Shown in pieces: positions 48,977-60,041 of a stretch of DNA of 64,000 bases (position 1 is its first letter; each line of letters begins with the position of its first letter). Both the position numbers and the translations under genes were made by a program. Origin of the DNA: an uncultured OCS116 cluster bacterium (GTDB taxonomy: Bacteria > Pseudomonadota > Alphaproteobacteria > Rhizobiales > TMED25); NCBI GenBank assembly GCA_902633855.1, contig CACPHU010000003.1, positions 1 to 64,000 of the forward strand, given 5' to 3'. The notes beneath the pieces were generated by a model. The model saw nothing but the letters and a program-made list of their open reading frames with translations. It was not told the DNA's origin and did not search any database.

Positions 48977-50272
48977 TCATTCCAATCTTTCGAGGATTGC
49001 AACAAAAAAACCATCCGTGTTATTGGTCATTGGGGACAATAAGAGGGTCTCCGTATCTTTATTCTTTGCATTAATGGGCATATTTTTTATGCCAAAAGGC
49101 CATTGCTTTTGATAGTTCACTAGCCGAAAACCTTTTTCATTTTGAAGGAAATTTCTAATTTGTTGATCATTCTCACTATCAAAAAGTGAACAAGTTACAT
49201 AAATCAGTTTGCCACCAATTTTCACAGCATCTTTTACTTCGCTGAGAATTAATTTTTGATCTTTCAAATTATTATCCAGTTTCTCCTGATTGAATTTCCA
49301 CTTCAGATCCGGTTTACGTCGCCATGTTCCCGAACCAGAACATGGTGCGTCTAAAAATACAATGTCAAAAAACTGTGCTACCTTATTTTTTGAGTCTTGA
49401 TAATTTATAATTTGGTAATTCTTAACGCCCAATCTTTTCATCCTTGATGGAACATTTATGAGCCGCGATTGATCAATATCATTCAAATAAAGTTGTCCAG
49501 AATTTTTCATCAACATACTCAAAATTGCAGCTTTACCACCGTGACCCGCGCAATAGTCCAATACCTGCATTCCAGGCCCAGCACCAGATAATATCGCTGA
49601 TATTTGTGACCCTTCGTTTTGTATTTCAATTTGCCCCTTTGCATATGATAGAGTTTTTTCAAGGTTCGGAAATTTATATTCTAAACCTCCTGATTTGACC
49701 CTCATACCGAATGGGCTGTAGACTGTCCGTATTGGATGAAACTTTTTGAGAGCAAGTTCAACTTTATCCAAATTTGATTTTAATGTGTTAACCCTTATAT
49801 CAAGATCAGGCATGCCAGACATAAACGATAATTGTGCATCTACGGTATCACCAAATGTTCTTTGATATTCATCTATTGTGCATTCGGGCACATCATTTTT
49901 TACAAAAATATTAGCATTTGATAATCTATCCTTGGCAGAATTTAACAACTCAAGTTCATTTTCAGATAATGACTCAGGGGCATATTTTTCATTATTAAAT
50001 AATTTACTTAAATTACTGATTTTAAATTGAAACTCACGAATCAAACTTCCAATAATTATTGCCCGTGAGTCCTCACTATCCATGACATAGCTTGATGATA
50101 TTTTTTGTCGCAATGCTGCGTTCAATATATTAATTATGGTGGCACGATCCCTAACGCCGGCATAACGGTTATTTGATGCCCAGTCCTTCATAGCATTGGG
50201 TAACGGTTTGTGTCTCAAAAGTATTTGATCAAGGATTTCTATCGATGATTGTATTTGTGAGGCAAGCTTCAA
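48977..50272 (-). CDS. RsmB/Sun-type rRNA m5C methyltransferase
   Basis: VLDYCAGHGGKAAILSMLM, DIVFLDAPCSGSGTWRRKPDLKW. Confidence 0.92.
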   Translation of the reverse strand: MKLASQIQSSIEILDQILLRHKPLPNAMKDWASNNRYAGVRDRATIINILNAALRQKISSSYVMDSEDSRAIIIGSLIREFQFKISNLSKLFNNEKYAPESLSENELELLNSAKDRLSNANIFVKNDVPECTIDEYQRTFGDTVDAQLSFMSGMPDLDIRVNTLKSNLDKVELALKKFHPIRTVYSPFGMRVKSGGLEYKFPNLEKTLSYAKGQIEIQNEGSQISAILSGAGPGMQVLDYCAGHGGKAAILSMLMKNSGQLYLNDIDQSRLINVPSRMKRLGVKNYQIINYQDSKNKVAQFFDIVFLDAPCSGSGTWRRKPDLKWKFNQEKLDNNLKDQKLILSEVKDAVKIGGKLIYVTCSLFDSENDQQIRNFLQNEKGFRLVNYQKQWPFGIKNMPINAKNKDTETLLLSPMTNNTDGFFVAILERLE

Positions 50273-51723
50273 CGGACTGATGGATAGTTTGGTGACTCAC
50301 GTGTTATGACGACATCATGCACATGACTTTCTTTAAGCCCTGCGCTCGATATTCTTTGGAAAACTGCATTTTTTCTAAATTCTGACAAATTTTTTGCGCC
50401 AGTATAGCCCATTGATGCCCTCAATCCACCTATGAGCTGGTGTATTACACCAGATAACGGGCCTTTGTAGGGTACCTGCCCCTCTATACCTTCAGGAACT
50501 AACTTGTATGTATCCTTTACTTCCTCTTGAAAGTATCTGTCTGCAGAGCCTCTTGCCATCGCGCCGAGTGATCCCATGCCACGATAATACTTGTAGCTCC
50601 TGCCTTGATAAAGGAAGATCTCACCAGGGCTTTCATCAGTGCCCGCAAATAAAGATCCGATCATAGCTGCATTTGCTCCTCCTGCAAGTGCTTTTGCTAG
50701 ATCACCTGAATATTTTATTCCCCCATCTGCAATTAGAGGAATATTGGCTTTGGTCAAATAATCTGCTGTCTCGAGTATTGCGGAAAACTGCGGAACACCA
50801 ATTCCAGCAACAACTCGAGTTGTACAAATTGAGCCAGGGCCAATGCCAACCTTGACAGCATCCGCACCTGCATCGACTAAAGCCTGTGCAGCTTCTTTAG
50901 TTGCAATATTGCCTGCCATAACTTGAACATTATATTTCTTTTTGATTTCTTCCACTGCCTTAATTACTCTGGAAGAATGTCCATGCGCCGTATCAATAAC
51001 AACAATATCAGCGCCAGCATCAACAAGTAACTCAGTTCGTTCCATTCCCTTTTTTCCAACTGTTGTGGCGCCACCAACAATCAATCTACCAAGCGTGTCT
51101 TTACTCGCATCAGGATAGAGTTTTGCTTTTTCGATGTCTTTTACAGTTATCAAGCCAATGCATTTATAATCTTTATCAACAACAATAAGCTTTTCAATTC
51201 TATACTTATGTAATAAACCCTTTGCCTCTTCAGTTGTCGCGTTCTCATTGACAGTTATAATTTTATCCTTTGTCATTAAATCTGCGACTGCAACATCAAA
51301 GTCAGTTATAAATCTCACGTCACGGTTAGTAATAATACCAACAAGTTTGTTATTTTTTGCAACAACTGGAATGCCAGATATTGAGTGATTATGCATCAAG
51401 TTGATAGCCTCTTTCAGTTTTGCGTCTTGATTTATGGTAACGGGATTTACAACCATCCCAGACTCAAATTTCTTCACCTGAGCAATTTGATTTGCCTGCT
51501 CTTTCGACTCTAAATTTCTATGAATAACACCCATGCCCCCTACTTGAGCCATGGCGATAGCCAGATTAGCTTCTGTGACCGTATCCATTGCACTTGAGAT
51601 TATTGGGATATTTAATTTTATTGCTGATGTTATGTTTGTAGTTAGCTCAGTTTGGTTTGGAAGCACACTTGATGCGCAGGGCTTTATTAAAACATCATCA
51701 AAAGTTAGGGCTTCCACTATCAT
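50269..51723 (-). CDS. guaB: IMP dehydrogenase
   Basis: CBS pair; [43 protein letters not shown]. Confidence 0.97.
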   Translation of the reverse strand: MIVEALTFDDVLIKPCASSVLPNQTELTTNITSAIKLNIPIISSAMDTVTEANLAIAMAQVGGMGVIHRNLESKEQANQIAQVKKFESGMVVNPVTINQDAKLKEAINLMHNHSISGIPVVAKNNKLVGIITNRDVRFITDFDVAVADLMTKDKIITVNENATTEEAKGLLHKYRIEKLIVVDKDYKCIGLITVKDIEKAKLYPDASKDTLGRLIVGGATTVGKKGMERTELLVDAGADIVVIDTAHGHSSRVIKAVEEIKKKYNVQVMAGNIATKEAAQALVDAGADAVKVGIGPGSICTTRVVAGIGVPQFSAILETADYLTKANIPLIADGGIKYSGDLAKALAGGANAAMIGSLFAGTDESPGEIFLYQGRSYKYYRGMGSLGAMARGSADRYFQEEVKDTYKLVPEGIEGQVPYKGPLSGVIHQLIGGLRASMGYTGAKNLSEFRKNAVFQRISSAGLKESHVHDVVITRESPNYPSVR

Positions 51724-51797
51724 TAATTAACTACTATAACCAAAATTTATCATTATCATCCATTTTGTATGATTAAAAGCTAAAAATCAAATACTTC

Positions 51798-52469
51798 TCA
51801 TTTTCTATAATTTATTCCGACGACATACAACTCAGAAGAATTAGATCTACTCGATTGAGGTTTGATATGCTTCACGAGTTGGAAATCTCTCTTCATTCTG
51901 TTTAATATTTGGTTTTCAGTGCCTCCACGAAATACTTTTCCAATAAAAGTGCCACCCTCTGAAAGTAAATTATCAACAATATCTAATGCGCTTTCAAGTA
52001 AGGCAACGATCCTGAGGTGATCCGTTGCCTTATGCCCTGTTGTTGATGGTGCCATATCAGATAGTATGACATCGGCACTGGGTTTTATCATCTGTTTCTT
52101 GATCAGACTAATTGCATTCTCTTCAAAAATATCCAATTTCATTGCCTTCACACCAGAAAGCGCATCAATTGGAAGAATATCAATCGCTAGAACCTGTCCA
52201 GAGGTAGATTGACTATTAACAATATTTGCCACAACCTGACTCCATCCCCCGGGCGCTGCGCCAAGGTCTAAAATACATTGACCAGGTTTAAAAATTTTAA
52301 ATTTATCATCAATTTCAAGTATCTTAAATGCCGCCCTTGATCGATAGCCAAGCCTATTGGCCTCCCTGACATAAGGATCATTTAACTGCCGCTCCAACCA
52401 TCGTGTTGATGATAATTTACGGCCTTTCGCGGACTTCACTCTGACCTTTAAATTTGCATCTCTTGTCAT
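51798..52469 (-). CDS. rlmE: 23S rRNA 2'-O-methyltransferase RlmE (FtsJ)
   Basis: YRSRAAFKILEID, ILDLGAAPGGWSQV, DVILSDMAPSTTGHK. Confidence 0.95.
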   Translation of the reverse strand: MTRDANLKVRVKSAKGRKLSSTRWLERQLNDPYVREANRLGYRSRAAFKILEIDDKFKIFKPGQCILDLGAAPGGWSQVVANIVNSQSTSGQVLAIDILPIDALSGVKAMKLDIFEENAISLIKKQMIKPSADVILSDMAPSTTGHKATDHLRIVALLESALDIVDNLLSEGGTFIGKVFRGGTENQILNRMKRDFQLVKHIKPQSSRSNSSELYVVGINYRK

Positions 52470-52485
52470 TGAATTTCTGTCTTAT

Positions 52486-53556
52486 TTATTTGAGGGGGAT
52501 CCGTGAATTTATCTCAATCCCAAAACCTGAAAGACCTACAAAATGTGATGTTGTTGAGGATAAAAGCTCAATTGAGGAAATATTGAGATCTCTCAAAATT
52601 TGCGCACCGAGGCCAATATCACGCCATTGCTCTTCTCTTTTATTTTCACTCAACGACTTATTACTCGCGGCTTGCACACCTATTGCGCCCTCCCTAAGAT
52701 ATAGAATAACGCCTTTATCTTTTTGCTTTAGATGGCCCATAGATGCACTGATAAGATTATTTTCCTGAAATACATCCTTAATAATATTTTCCCGGTGTAT
52801 TCTTGTAGGTATATTTTCACCAGATGTAATATCACCATAAATTAATGCAATATGTTCAACATCATCAAATATTGTGTTATAAGTAATAACCTTCGCTTTA
52901 CCAATACTCGTGCTGATGTCTTTTTCTGTAACTTTCTTTACAAGCTGCTCACGTTTCTCTCTATACTGAATTATATCAGCAACAGATATTATTCTTAGAT
53001 TATTCTTCTTGGCAAATTTAAATACTTCGTCACCTCTTTTCACGCTACCATCATCATTCATTAGCTCAGATAATAAGCCGACAGGCTCAAGCCCCGCAAG
53101 GCTTGCCAAATCGCTGGCTGCTTCTGTATGACCAGATCTCATTAGCACGCCACCTTCTTTTGCAATTAATGGAAAAACATGCCCGGGCCTTACAAAATCG
53201 CTGGGCTTTGTCTTATTGTCGGCCATTGCTCGAATTGTATTTGCCCTCTCTAAAGCAGATATCCCTGTTGTCAGCCCTTCTTTGAGGTCAATAGATATTG
53301 TAAACGCCGTACCGAGTGGCGCATCGTTGTCTGAAACCATCGGATCAAGGTGTAATCTTCTCGCGTATTCTTGAGGTACAGATACGCACAAAATACCACT
53401 TGTATGCCGGATTATGAAACCGGTTTTCTCAGGCGTAGCTCTAGAGGCAGCAATTATTAAATCACCCTCATTTTCTCTGTCGTCGTCATCAACGACTACG
53501 ATCATCTCTCCGCTTGCAATTGCTTCAATTGCTTCTTCTATTTTATCAAATTTCAT
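52486..53556 (-). CDS. ribB: 3,4-dihydroxy-2-butanone 4-phosphate synthase with degenerate GTP cyclohydrolase II-like C-terminus
   Basis: VVDDDDRENEGDLIIAA, RPGHVFPL, RSGHTEAASDLASLAGL; C-terminal half has no cysteines. Confidence 0.93.
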   Translation of the reverse strand: MKFDKIEEAIEAIASGEMIVVVDDDDRENEGDLIIAASRATPEKTGFIIRHTSGILCVSVPQEYARRLHLDPMVSDNDAPLGTAFTISIDLKEGLTTGISALERANTIRAMADNKTKPSDFVRPGHVFPLIAKEGGVLMRSGHTEAASDLASLAGLEPVGLLSELMNDDGSVKRGDEVFKFAKKNNLRIISVADIIQYREKREQLVKKVTEKDISTSIGKAKVITYNTIFDDVEHIALIYGDITSGENIPTRIHRENIIKDVFQENNLISASMGHLKQKDKGVILYLREGAIGVQAASNKSLSENKREEQWRDIGLGAQILRDLNISSIELLSSTTSHFVGLSGFGIEINSRIPLK

Positions 53557-53565
53557 AATGCTTAA

Positions 53566-54432
53566 CTACCTTTGGCTTTGGTTTATAAAGCTTCTTGCAA
53601 AGTTTTCATATAAGTTTCTTAATTTTAAAGTTAATGCTCCCGGCTCCCCATTACCAATTATTTTTTTGTCAATGGAAATTACAGGCATAACGAATACGGA
53701 CGCACTTGTATAAAAGGCTTCTGACGCCTCATAAGCCTCTTCAATTGTGAAAGGTCTCTCTTCAAAAACCAAATCCTCCTGTTGAATTAATTTTAATACT
53801 GCCTGTCTGGTTATTCCAGATAGAATAGTTTCATTATTTTTTCTACTAATCAATTTGTCATCTTTTATTATGAATGCATTACTAGATCCACCTTCAGTCA
53901 CAAAACCATCCTCATGCATCCACACTTCATTACAACCAGCCTGATGGGCTATCTCCTTTGCCAATACTTGAGCAAGAAGAGCAATGGATTTTATGTCTCT
54001 TCTTTTCCATCTTAAGTCAGGATAAGTTAGCACTTTTGCCTTTAACTTATCTGTTGCCAAATTCATAATTTTCTTATGCTGAGTAAACATTACTAAGCTT
54101 GGTTGCTGCTCTTTTGGAAACTCAAAATCACGGGACTCAGATGCCCCTCTTGTAACATGCAAATAGAACGTGCCTTCTTTAATTTTATTAAGGTGAATTA
54201 ATTTTCTTTGAAGCACAGCTAGTTCACTAAAATTCATCGGTAGCTCAAGTTTGATTTCCTGCAGTGATCTTTTTAGTCTTTCTAGATGAGCATCATTATC
54301 AATTAATATGCCCTCAAATACTCCAGCGACTTCATATACACCATCGCCGAACAACAGGCCTCTATCTTTAATTGACACTGTTGCATCGTTCATTTCAACA
54401 AAAGAACCATTTACATACGCTATATCTGCCAT
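53566..54432 (-). CDS. D-amino-acid / branched-chain aminotransferase family (PLP fold IV)
   Basis: YVNGSFVEMNDATVSIKDRGLLFGDGVYEV, EGGSSNAFIIKDD. Confidence 0.9.
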   Translation of the reverse strand: MADIAYVNGSFVEMNDATVSIKDRGLLFGDGVYEVAGVFEGILIDNDAHLERLKRSLQEIKLELPMNFSELAVLQRKLIHLNKIKEGTFYLHVTRGASESRDFEFPKEQQPSLVMFTQHKKIMNLATDKLKAKVLTYPDLRWKRRDIKSIALLAQVLAKEIAHQAGCNEVWMHEDGFVTEGGSSNAFIIKDDKLISRKNNETILSGITRQAVLKLIQQEDLVFEERPFTIEEAYEASEAFYTSASVFVMPVISIDKKIIGNGEPGALTLKLRNLYENFARSFINQSQR

Positions 54433-54561
54433 ACTAATTTCAATCAAAATTGTTCATAAATATTATAAAAAAGTTATAATATAAGTTATATTAAAATATA
54501 TTGTATATATTTAACACTATGATAAGTAAAATTAAACTCTAATTCAAAAAGGTATCACAAA

Positions 54562-55032
54562 TTGGCAAATAAATACTCGCTGACGGTCAATGGACAAAAA
54601 CACGAAATTGAGTCTGACCCTGACACTCCCCTGTTGTACATACTCAGAAATGACTTAAAATTAAAAGGAACAAAATTTGGTTGCGGCGGCGGTGTTTGCG
54701 GTGCATGTACTGTGATAATGGACGGTCTTGCAATTTTCTCATGTGATACTCCAATCTGGTCAATTGATGATAAGAAAATCGAGACTATTGAAGGGATATC
54801 ACAAGATGGTATTCACCCATTGCAAGAGCTGCTGATCGATGAGCAAGCAGGCCAGTGCGGTTACTGCCTAAGCGGAATTATTATGAAAGTGAAGGCGATA
54901 ACTGACGATGATCCTACTAAAAGCGTCGATGATATTGCAAATGAACTTGATAGAAATCTGTGTCGATGCGGATCCCAGCTCAGAATTCTGAATGCTGTTA
55001 AAAAATATCTAGATGGGAAGTCATCAAGATGA
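54562..55032 (+). CDS. (2Fe-2S) subunit of molybdenum hydroxylase (IorA/CoxS-like)
   Basis: GCGGGVCGACTVIMDG, GQCGYCLSGIIM, NLCRCGS; TTG start. Confidence 0.92.
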   Translation: MANKYSLTVNGQKHEIESDPDTPLLYILRNDLKLKGTKFGCGGGVCGACTVIMDGLAIFSCDTPIWSIDDKKIETIEGISQDGIHPLQELLIDEQAGQCGYCLSGIIMKVKAITDDDPTKSVDDIANELDRNLCRCGSQLRILNAVKKYLDGKSSR

Positions 55033-57128
55033 ATATGTTTCCCGGATCATTTGACTCAGCGCCTAATATTGCTAATTGGTTTACGATAAATAAGGACGGT
55101 ACCGTAAGAATGGTATCGGGGAAAGTTGAAATTGGGCAGGGTATCAATACTGCGTTTGTTCAAATTGCAGCAGAGGAACTAGACATAGATCCGGATAGAA
55201 TAGAGATTTCAGCGGGCAATACCAAAGACGGGCTGGATGGGGGCTGTACTGCAGGTTCACAATCTATGCAAACAGAAGGTATTTCTGTTAGAAAAGCTGC
55301 ATCTGCAGCGAGAATGCTAATGCTTAGTAAGGCGTCGGAGTTATTGCAATCTGATGTGCGGGAATTGAATGTTATTGATGGTGAAATTTACCTAAACGAC
55401 AACTCTACAAACTTATCCTACTGGTCGATTGCTAAAGATATTGATTTTAACCAACCAGTTGAAATCTACATGCAACCAAAGTTACCTAGCCAGAGAAAGC
55501 TTGCTGGAAAAAGCATTAAGAGAATCGATTTAAAAAATAAAATTTTAGGTACTCATGAGTTTGTTCATGACATTGAACTTGATGGTATGCTGCATGCCCG
55601 CGTAGTCAGACCACCCTCTGTGTCATCTCGGATCATTAAAATCGATATTGACAAAATAAATACATTAAAAAATCTCAAAAAACTGGTTGTAAACGGTTCA
55701 TTTATAGCCGTAATAGCAGAAAGAGAGGAAGATGCAGTAAAACTTGCAGAGCAAGTGAATAAATACTGCAAATGGTCAACGCCAGATAAAATTATTGAAG
55801 ACCCACTTCAATTCATTCGGGATACAAAAAGCCCAATAATAAATAGTCTTGATAAAGGAAAAATTGATGTATTGAGATTTGATGGTATTTCAACTGAAGT
55901 CTCAAGGAAATTTCTATGCCATGCTTCAATTGGTCCTTGCTGTGCTGTCGCGCAATGGAAAGGTAATACTCTTGAAGTATATACGCATAGTCAGGCCGTT
56001 TTTGCTATGAAGAGAACTTTGGCATCAATTTTCAATATTGATGAGAGTGACGTTGATGTAATGCACAAACACGGCTCAGGATGCTATGGTCATAATGGAG
56101 CAGACGATGTTGTTTTAGATGCTGTTCTCGTAGCAAAGGAGTTTAACGGTACTCCAGTTAGACTAGTTTGGAGTCGAGAAGATGAGCTTTCATGGTCTCC
56201 TCTTGCACCTGGTATGGTAACTAAAATCGATGCGAATCTGGCAGATAATTTAATGATCGAGTCATTTGATATATCAATTAAAAGTCCACCGCATGTAAAA
56301 AGACCATCAGGTGAAAATGGAGAGTACCTTCTTGCAGCTGAGCATATGTCAAACCCGTTAAATCCTCCAAACCCGGTTGATACCCCACTTGATAAAGGTG
56401 GTGCAGCTGACAGAAACTCAATGCCACTTTATGACATCCCAAACATCAGAATACAAAAGCAAATTGTATATGATCTTCCATGGCGAACATCCGCAATGCG
56501 TGGACTCGGCGCATTTGTAAACGTATATGCAATAGAAACTCTAATGGATGATATAGCATCAATGCAAGAGATTGATCCAATAGAATTCAGATTAAAGCAT
56601 TTATCTGACCCGCGTATCATTGAATTAATCGAAAGAGTAAGAGATATATCAAAATGGACAGATAGAAGTTCTGGTTTACCAAAGGGATTTGCCTTTTCAC
56701 GCTATAAAAATTCAGGTGCATATTGTGCTATGGTTGTAGAGATAAATGTTGATGAGGATATTGAGCTCATTAACGCATGGGCCGTCATTGATGCTGGAGA
56801 AGTGGTTAATGCTGATGGAGTTAAAAATCAAATTGAGGGCGGCATCATACAAGCAACTAGCTGCACATTAATTGAGGAAGTAAATTTTGACGGCGAAATA
56901 ATATCCGCAACAGACTGGGAAAATTATCCAATAATAAAATTTAAACAAACACCGCAAATACAAGTTGAATTAATAGACCGACCTGAGGAGCCCTTCCTCG
57001 GGGTTGGCGAGGCAGCACACGGCCCGACGGCCGCAGCAATCAGTAATGCACTCTTTACGGCAATGAACATTAGAATAAAGCAGTTACCCATAACTCGTGA
57101 AAGGATTATCAGCAGCCTAAATATTTAA
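55029..57128 (+). CDS. Molybdopterin-binding large subunit (isoquinoline 1-oxidoreductase beta/IorB-like)
   Basis: SGKVEIGQGINTAFVQIAAEELD, WRTSAMRGLGAFVNVYAIETLMD, GVGEAAHGPTAAAISNAL active-site Glu. Confidence 0.9.
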   Translation: MNMFPGSFDSAPNIANWFTINKDGTVRMVSGKVEIGQGINTAFVQIAAEELDIDPDRIEISAGNTKDGLDGGCTAGSQSMQTEGISVRKAASAARMLMLSKASELLQSDVRELNVIDGEIYLNDNSTNLSYWSIAKDIDFNQPVEIYMQPKLPSQRKLAGKSIKRIDLKNKILGTHEFVHDIELDGMLHARVVRPPSVSSRIIKIDIDKINTLKNLKKLVVNGSFIAVIAEREEDAVKLAEQVNKYCKWSTPDKIIEDPLQFIRDTKSPIINSLDKGKIDVLRFDGISTEVSRKFLCHASIGPCCAVAQWKGNTLEVYTHSQAVFAMKRTLASIFNIDESDVDVMHKHGSGCYGHNGADDVVLDAVLVAKEFNGTPVRLVWSREDELSWSPLAPGMVTKIDANLADNLMIESFDISIKSPPHVKRPSGENGEYLLAAEHMSNPLNPPNPVDTPLDKGGAADRNSMPLYDIPNIRIQKQIVYDLPWRTSAMRGLGAFVNVYAIETLMDDIASMQEIDPIEFRLKHLSDPRIIELIERVRDISKWTDRSSGLPKGFAFSRYKNSGAYCAMVVEINVDEDIELINAWAVIDAGEVVNADGVKNQIEGGIIQATSCTLIEEVNFDGEIISATDWENYPIIKFKQTPQIQVELIDRPEEPFLGVGEAAHGPTAAAISNALFTAMNIRIKQLPITRERIISSLNI

Positions 57129-57929
57129 TCAACCAGCCGCTGTGAATCCGCCATCTACATATATTGTCTGCCCAGTAATAAAATCCGATGCACTAGATGC
57201 CAAGAATATGGCAGCGCCTAAATGATCTGAGGGATAAGCAAATCTACCTAATTTTATTCTTGATAGAATACCTTTTGCACGCTCCGGCATCGACTCCCAT
57301 GTTTTTTGAGTAAATTCGGTAACGGTTCCTGTGGGGGCCAGTGTATTTATTCGAATTCCATTTGGGGCCCATTCAGTTGATATTGCTCGGCTCATATGAG
57401 CAATGCCTGCTTTAGCCATACAATACGGAGCCTTTTTTGCATCAGTTGTATATCCCCACGTTGAGCCAAGATTTATAATTTTTCCATAACCTCTCTCAAG
57501 CATTATTTCGCCAATCTTTTGGCAACAAAAAAAGGTTCCTCGTAAATGTGTCGAAGTAATAAGATCGAAATCCTCTTGGGTTACCTCAAGAACAGGCTTT
57601 GTAAATCCGAACCCCGCATTATTAACCAATACAAGGTCCTTTTCTTCTTCTGATAGTTTCTCACGAATGAAATCAGCCAAATCCTGTATTTGATTTATAT
57701 TCGTTATGTCATTAACAAGAAAATGACACTTTCCTCCATCCTTTTCAACTTCCTCTTTTAGCTCAATTAGCTTACTCTCAGTTCTAGCTGTGACAATAAT
57801 CTCAGCCCCTGCAGCGGCGAATGCTCGTGCTATTTCCTTACCGATACCCATACTCGCACCAGTAATAATCGCAAGTTTTCCTTTCAGAGAAAAGTCTGGT
57901 TCAATTGATCCAATATTTTCTTCTACCAT
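57129..57929 (-). CDS. SDR family oxidoreductase
   Basis: ITGASMGIGKEIA, VNNAGFGFTKP, YCMAKAGIAHM, YVDGGFTAAG. Confidence 0.92.
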   Translation of the reverse strand: MVEENIGSIEPDFSLKGKLAIITGASMGIGKEIARAFAAAGAEIIVTARTESKLIELKEEVEKDGGKCHFLVNDITNINQIQDLADFIREKLSEEEKDLVLVNNAGFGFTKPVLEVTQEDFDLITSTHLRGTFFCCQKIGEIMLERGYGKIINLGSTWGYTTDAKKAPYCMAKAGIAHMSRAISTEWAPNGIRINTLAPTGTVTEFTQKTWESMPERAKGILSRIKLGRFAYPSDHLGAAIFLASSASDFITGQTIYVDGGFTAAG

Positions 57930-57931
57930 CT

Positions 57932-59140
57932 TTATCTAGTTCTTCCTGTTGAAATATCATATGGATGCACATCGATTACAAGCCTTTCATCAAATGGATA
58001 GGTAGTGTAGATATCAACACCTTCTGCTGTAACAATATGATCATTCTCTAGTCTAAAACCTCCAACTCCCTTTACTCCGGCGTATGGCTCCAGATTGAAC
58101 TGCATACCCTCTTTCAATACGACTGGTTGATCTTTTGATGCTGGAGAAAAATATGGAGCCTCCCATGGATTTACACCGGAACCATGACCAAGGCTGTCTA
58201 ACACATATGGATCTGCTTGCGCGAATACTTCTGCGTTTGTAGCTCCCGGTTTTACTGCAGCACCGGCATTAAATAGAGCGTTATAGCAATTCTGATGAAC
58301 TTTTTTCATTTCGTCAGTTGGTTTTACATTTCCACAAATCCATGTCCTTGTAAGATCCCCATAGTAACCATTAAAGCAAGCTCCAATATCTATAATTACA
58401 GGATCTCCATTACGTATTATTCTATCCGATGTAAACCTGCGATAGGGGGCAGTGTAGGGTCCAGAGGCTACAATATTTGAACATTGCGTCCATTCAGATC
58501 CCATTGCAGTCATTGTCTCCCATGCAACTGCTAAAACTTCACATTCTCGAACCCCTGGCTTCAAAAAATCAAGAGCATTGTCGAGTGCAGCCTCAGTCAT
58601 GGCGTTTGCGATTTTTAGACAATGAATTTCGTCTTGAGTTTTAATTTCTTTTGCACGCATAAGTATACCCTGATATCCGTCAACAAAGCTTGACTCAGGG
58701 AAGGTTTCCCTAATCGCGTTCTCCATATTAAGATCCCAAATATCAATTCCGATTGTCTTTCCCTTCAGTGAACCAATAAAACCTTCTACTTGGTCTGCCC
58801 ATCTTTTCATACCAACTTTTTCTCTAAAATTTGCCCTGGGTTGAATCTGTTGCTCATCTAACCATGGCATTCTTTGCTTACAATGCTCATAGTCCATTGT
58901 CCATAATATCGGGTCATGTCCTCTCGCAAGAACGACAACAGCGTTACCCATTATGAACGCGGGACCTAGATGATGCCTGTAGCCCATAAGGTATCTTGCA
59001 TCTTCTGTACGAAATACGAATAATACGTCTGCTTCCGAATTATCAAGAGCCTCTTTTGCCCGGTCCAATCTCTCTCTTAGCATTCTTTGTGGGTCAAACC
59101 TATCTTCCCAATCAACTGGAATAATACCGATATCTGACAT
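57932..59140 (-). CDS. M24 (Xaa-Pro/creatinase-like) metallohydrolase
   Basis: VIIDIGACFNGYYGDLTRTW, LGHGSGVNPWEAP, FNLEPYAG, RLENDHIVT: the usual M24 metal ligands appear conserved. Confidence 0.88.
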   Translation of the reverse strand: MSDIGIIPVDWEDRFDPQRMLRERLDRAKEALDNSEADVLFVFRTEDARYLMGYRHHLGPAFIMGNAVVVLARGHDPILWTMDYEHCKQRMPWLDEQQIQPRANFREKVGMKRWADQVEGFIGSLKGKTIGIDIWDLNMENAIRETFPESSFVDGYQGILMRAKEIKTQDEIHCLKIANAMTEAALDNALDFLKPGVRECEVLAVAWETMTAMGSEWTQCSNIVASGPYTAPYRRFTSDRIIRNGDPVIIDIGACFNGYYGDLTRTWICGNVKPTDEMKKVHQNCYNALFNAGAAVKPGATNAEVFAQADPYVLDSLGHGSGVNPWEAPYFSPASKDQPVVLKEGMQFNLEPYAGVKGVGGFRLENDHIVTAEGVDIYTTYPFDERLVIDVHPYDISTGRTR

Positions 59141-59164
59141 TTATGAATCTCCTCGAATTTGTTT

Positions 59165-59206
59165 ATTTGTTGAACAAATTTTGATATTACAACGAGTAAT
59201 ATCAAA
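59165..59206. promoter_or_regulatory. Two adjacent perfect palindromes in a divergent promoter region
   Basis: ATTTGTT-G-AACAAAT (59165-59179) and TTTGATATTAC-AACGA-GTAATATCAAA (59180-59206). Confidence 0.65.
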
Positions 59207-59299
59207 TTTACAATCTAAATTATGTGTATAATATGTGATTATATAATTTATAGCAAAGTAAACAGTTAATTAGTTTGGAAATTTATAAGAGGGCTTCAC

Positions 59300-60019
59300 A
59301 TGGATAATGGTATATGGGCGACATGGTATAATTTAGACGAGACCGGAAAAGAGGGCCATATTAACTGGCTTCATAATGATTATTTACCGAATATACTAAC
59401 TCATGATGGAGTAGTATGGGCTGCTCATTATTTGGTGGACGAGCAGGATTACAAAGAACGGCGAGATAAATTACCTCATACGACAGAAAACATTCCACAA
59501 GGGACACAATATATATGTCTAATTGCCGCCTCATCTCCCCACATTTACTATCAAAAAAATTCCCCTCTTTTTCCTGAAAACCAGACAACTGAAATCAAGG
59601 AAAGATTTTTAGAAAGGCTAGAGGCACGAACTGCTGTTTTAATTGAGGAAGAGAGAGTCACGGGTCCTGATTATCGCATGGTCGCCCCTGGAGGTGTGCC
59701 AGCGCAGGCAATTCAGATGGGCAGCTATAACATGACCAGCGTCGAAAATGAGATTGAAATTGGAAAATGGTATGCGCAAATTAGGCTGCCGTTTGTATCT
59801 GAGGTCAAAGGTGCAATTAGAGCCAGAAAAATGGTTTCAACAGTTGGCTGGGCAAAGCATTCTGTCCTATATGAATTCACATCACATGAGGATAGACGTC
59901 AAAATATTGTTCGTGAATTTGACCCATTTAGCAAAAAAACCATTGGTGAAACAATTCATGCGCCTGGTTCACCTAGTATAGGCCATAGAATTTGGCCTCC
60001 GGTTGAAAAGCAGAAATGA
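59300..60019 (+). CDS. Hypothetical protein, possible dimeric alpha/beta barrel fold
   Basis: MDNGIWATWYNLDETGKEGHINWLHNDYLPNIL..; coding-like ORF in a catabolic cluster. Confidence 0.6.
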   Translation: MDNGIWATWYNLDETGKEGHINWLHNDYLPNILTHDGVVWAAHYLVDEQDYKERRDKLPHTTENIPQGTQYICLIAASSPHIYYQKNSPLFPENQTTEIKERFLERLEARTAVLIEEERVTGPDYRMVAPGGVPAQAIQMGSYNMTSVENEIEIGKWYAQIRLPFVSEVKGAIRARKMVSTVGWAKHSVLYEFTSHEDRRQNIVREFDPFSKKTIGETIHAPGSPSIGHRIWPPVEKQK

Positions 60020-60041
60020 TCATAACTTTGGAGTTTAGATA

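Noticed and set aside
57932-59140. DMSP lyase DddP for the M24 protein
   Set aside because: Only the general M24 fold and metal ligands are evident. The sequence does not resemble the DddP proteins I know closely enough, so the call is kept at family level.
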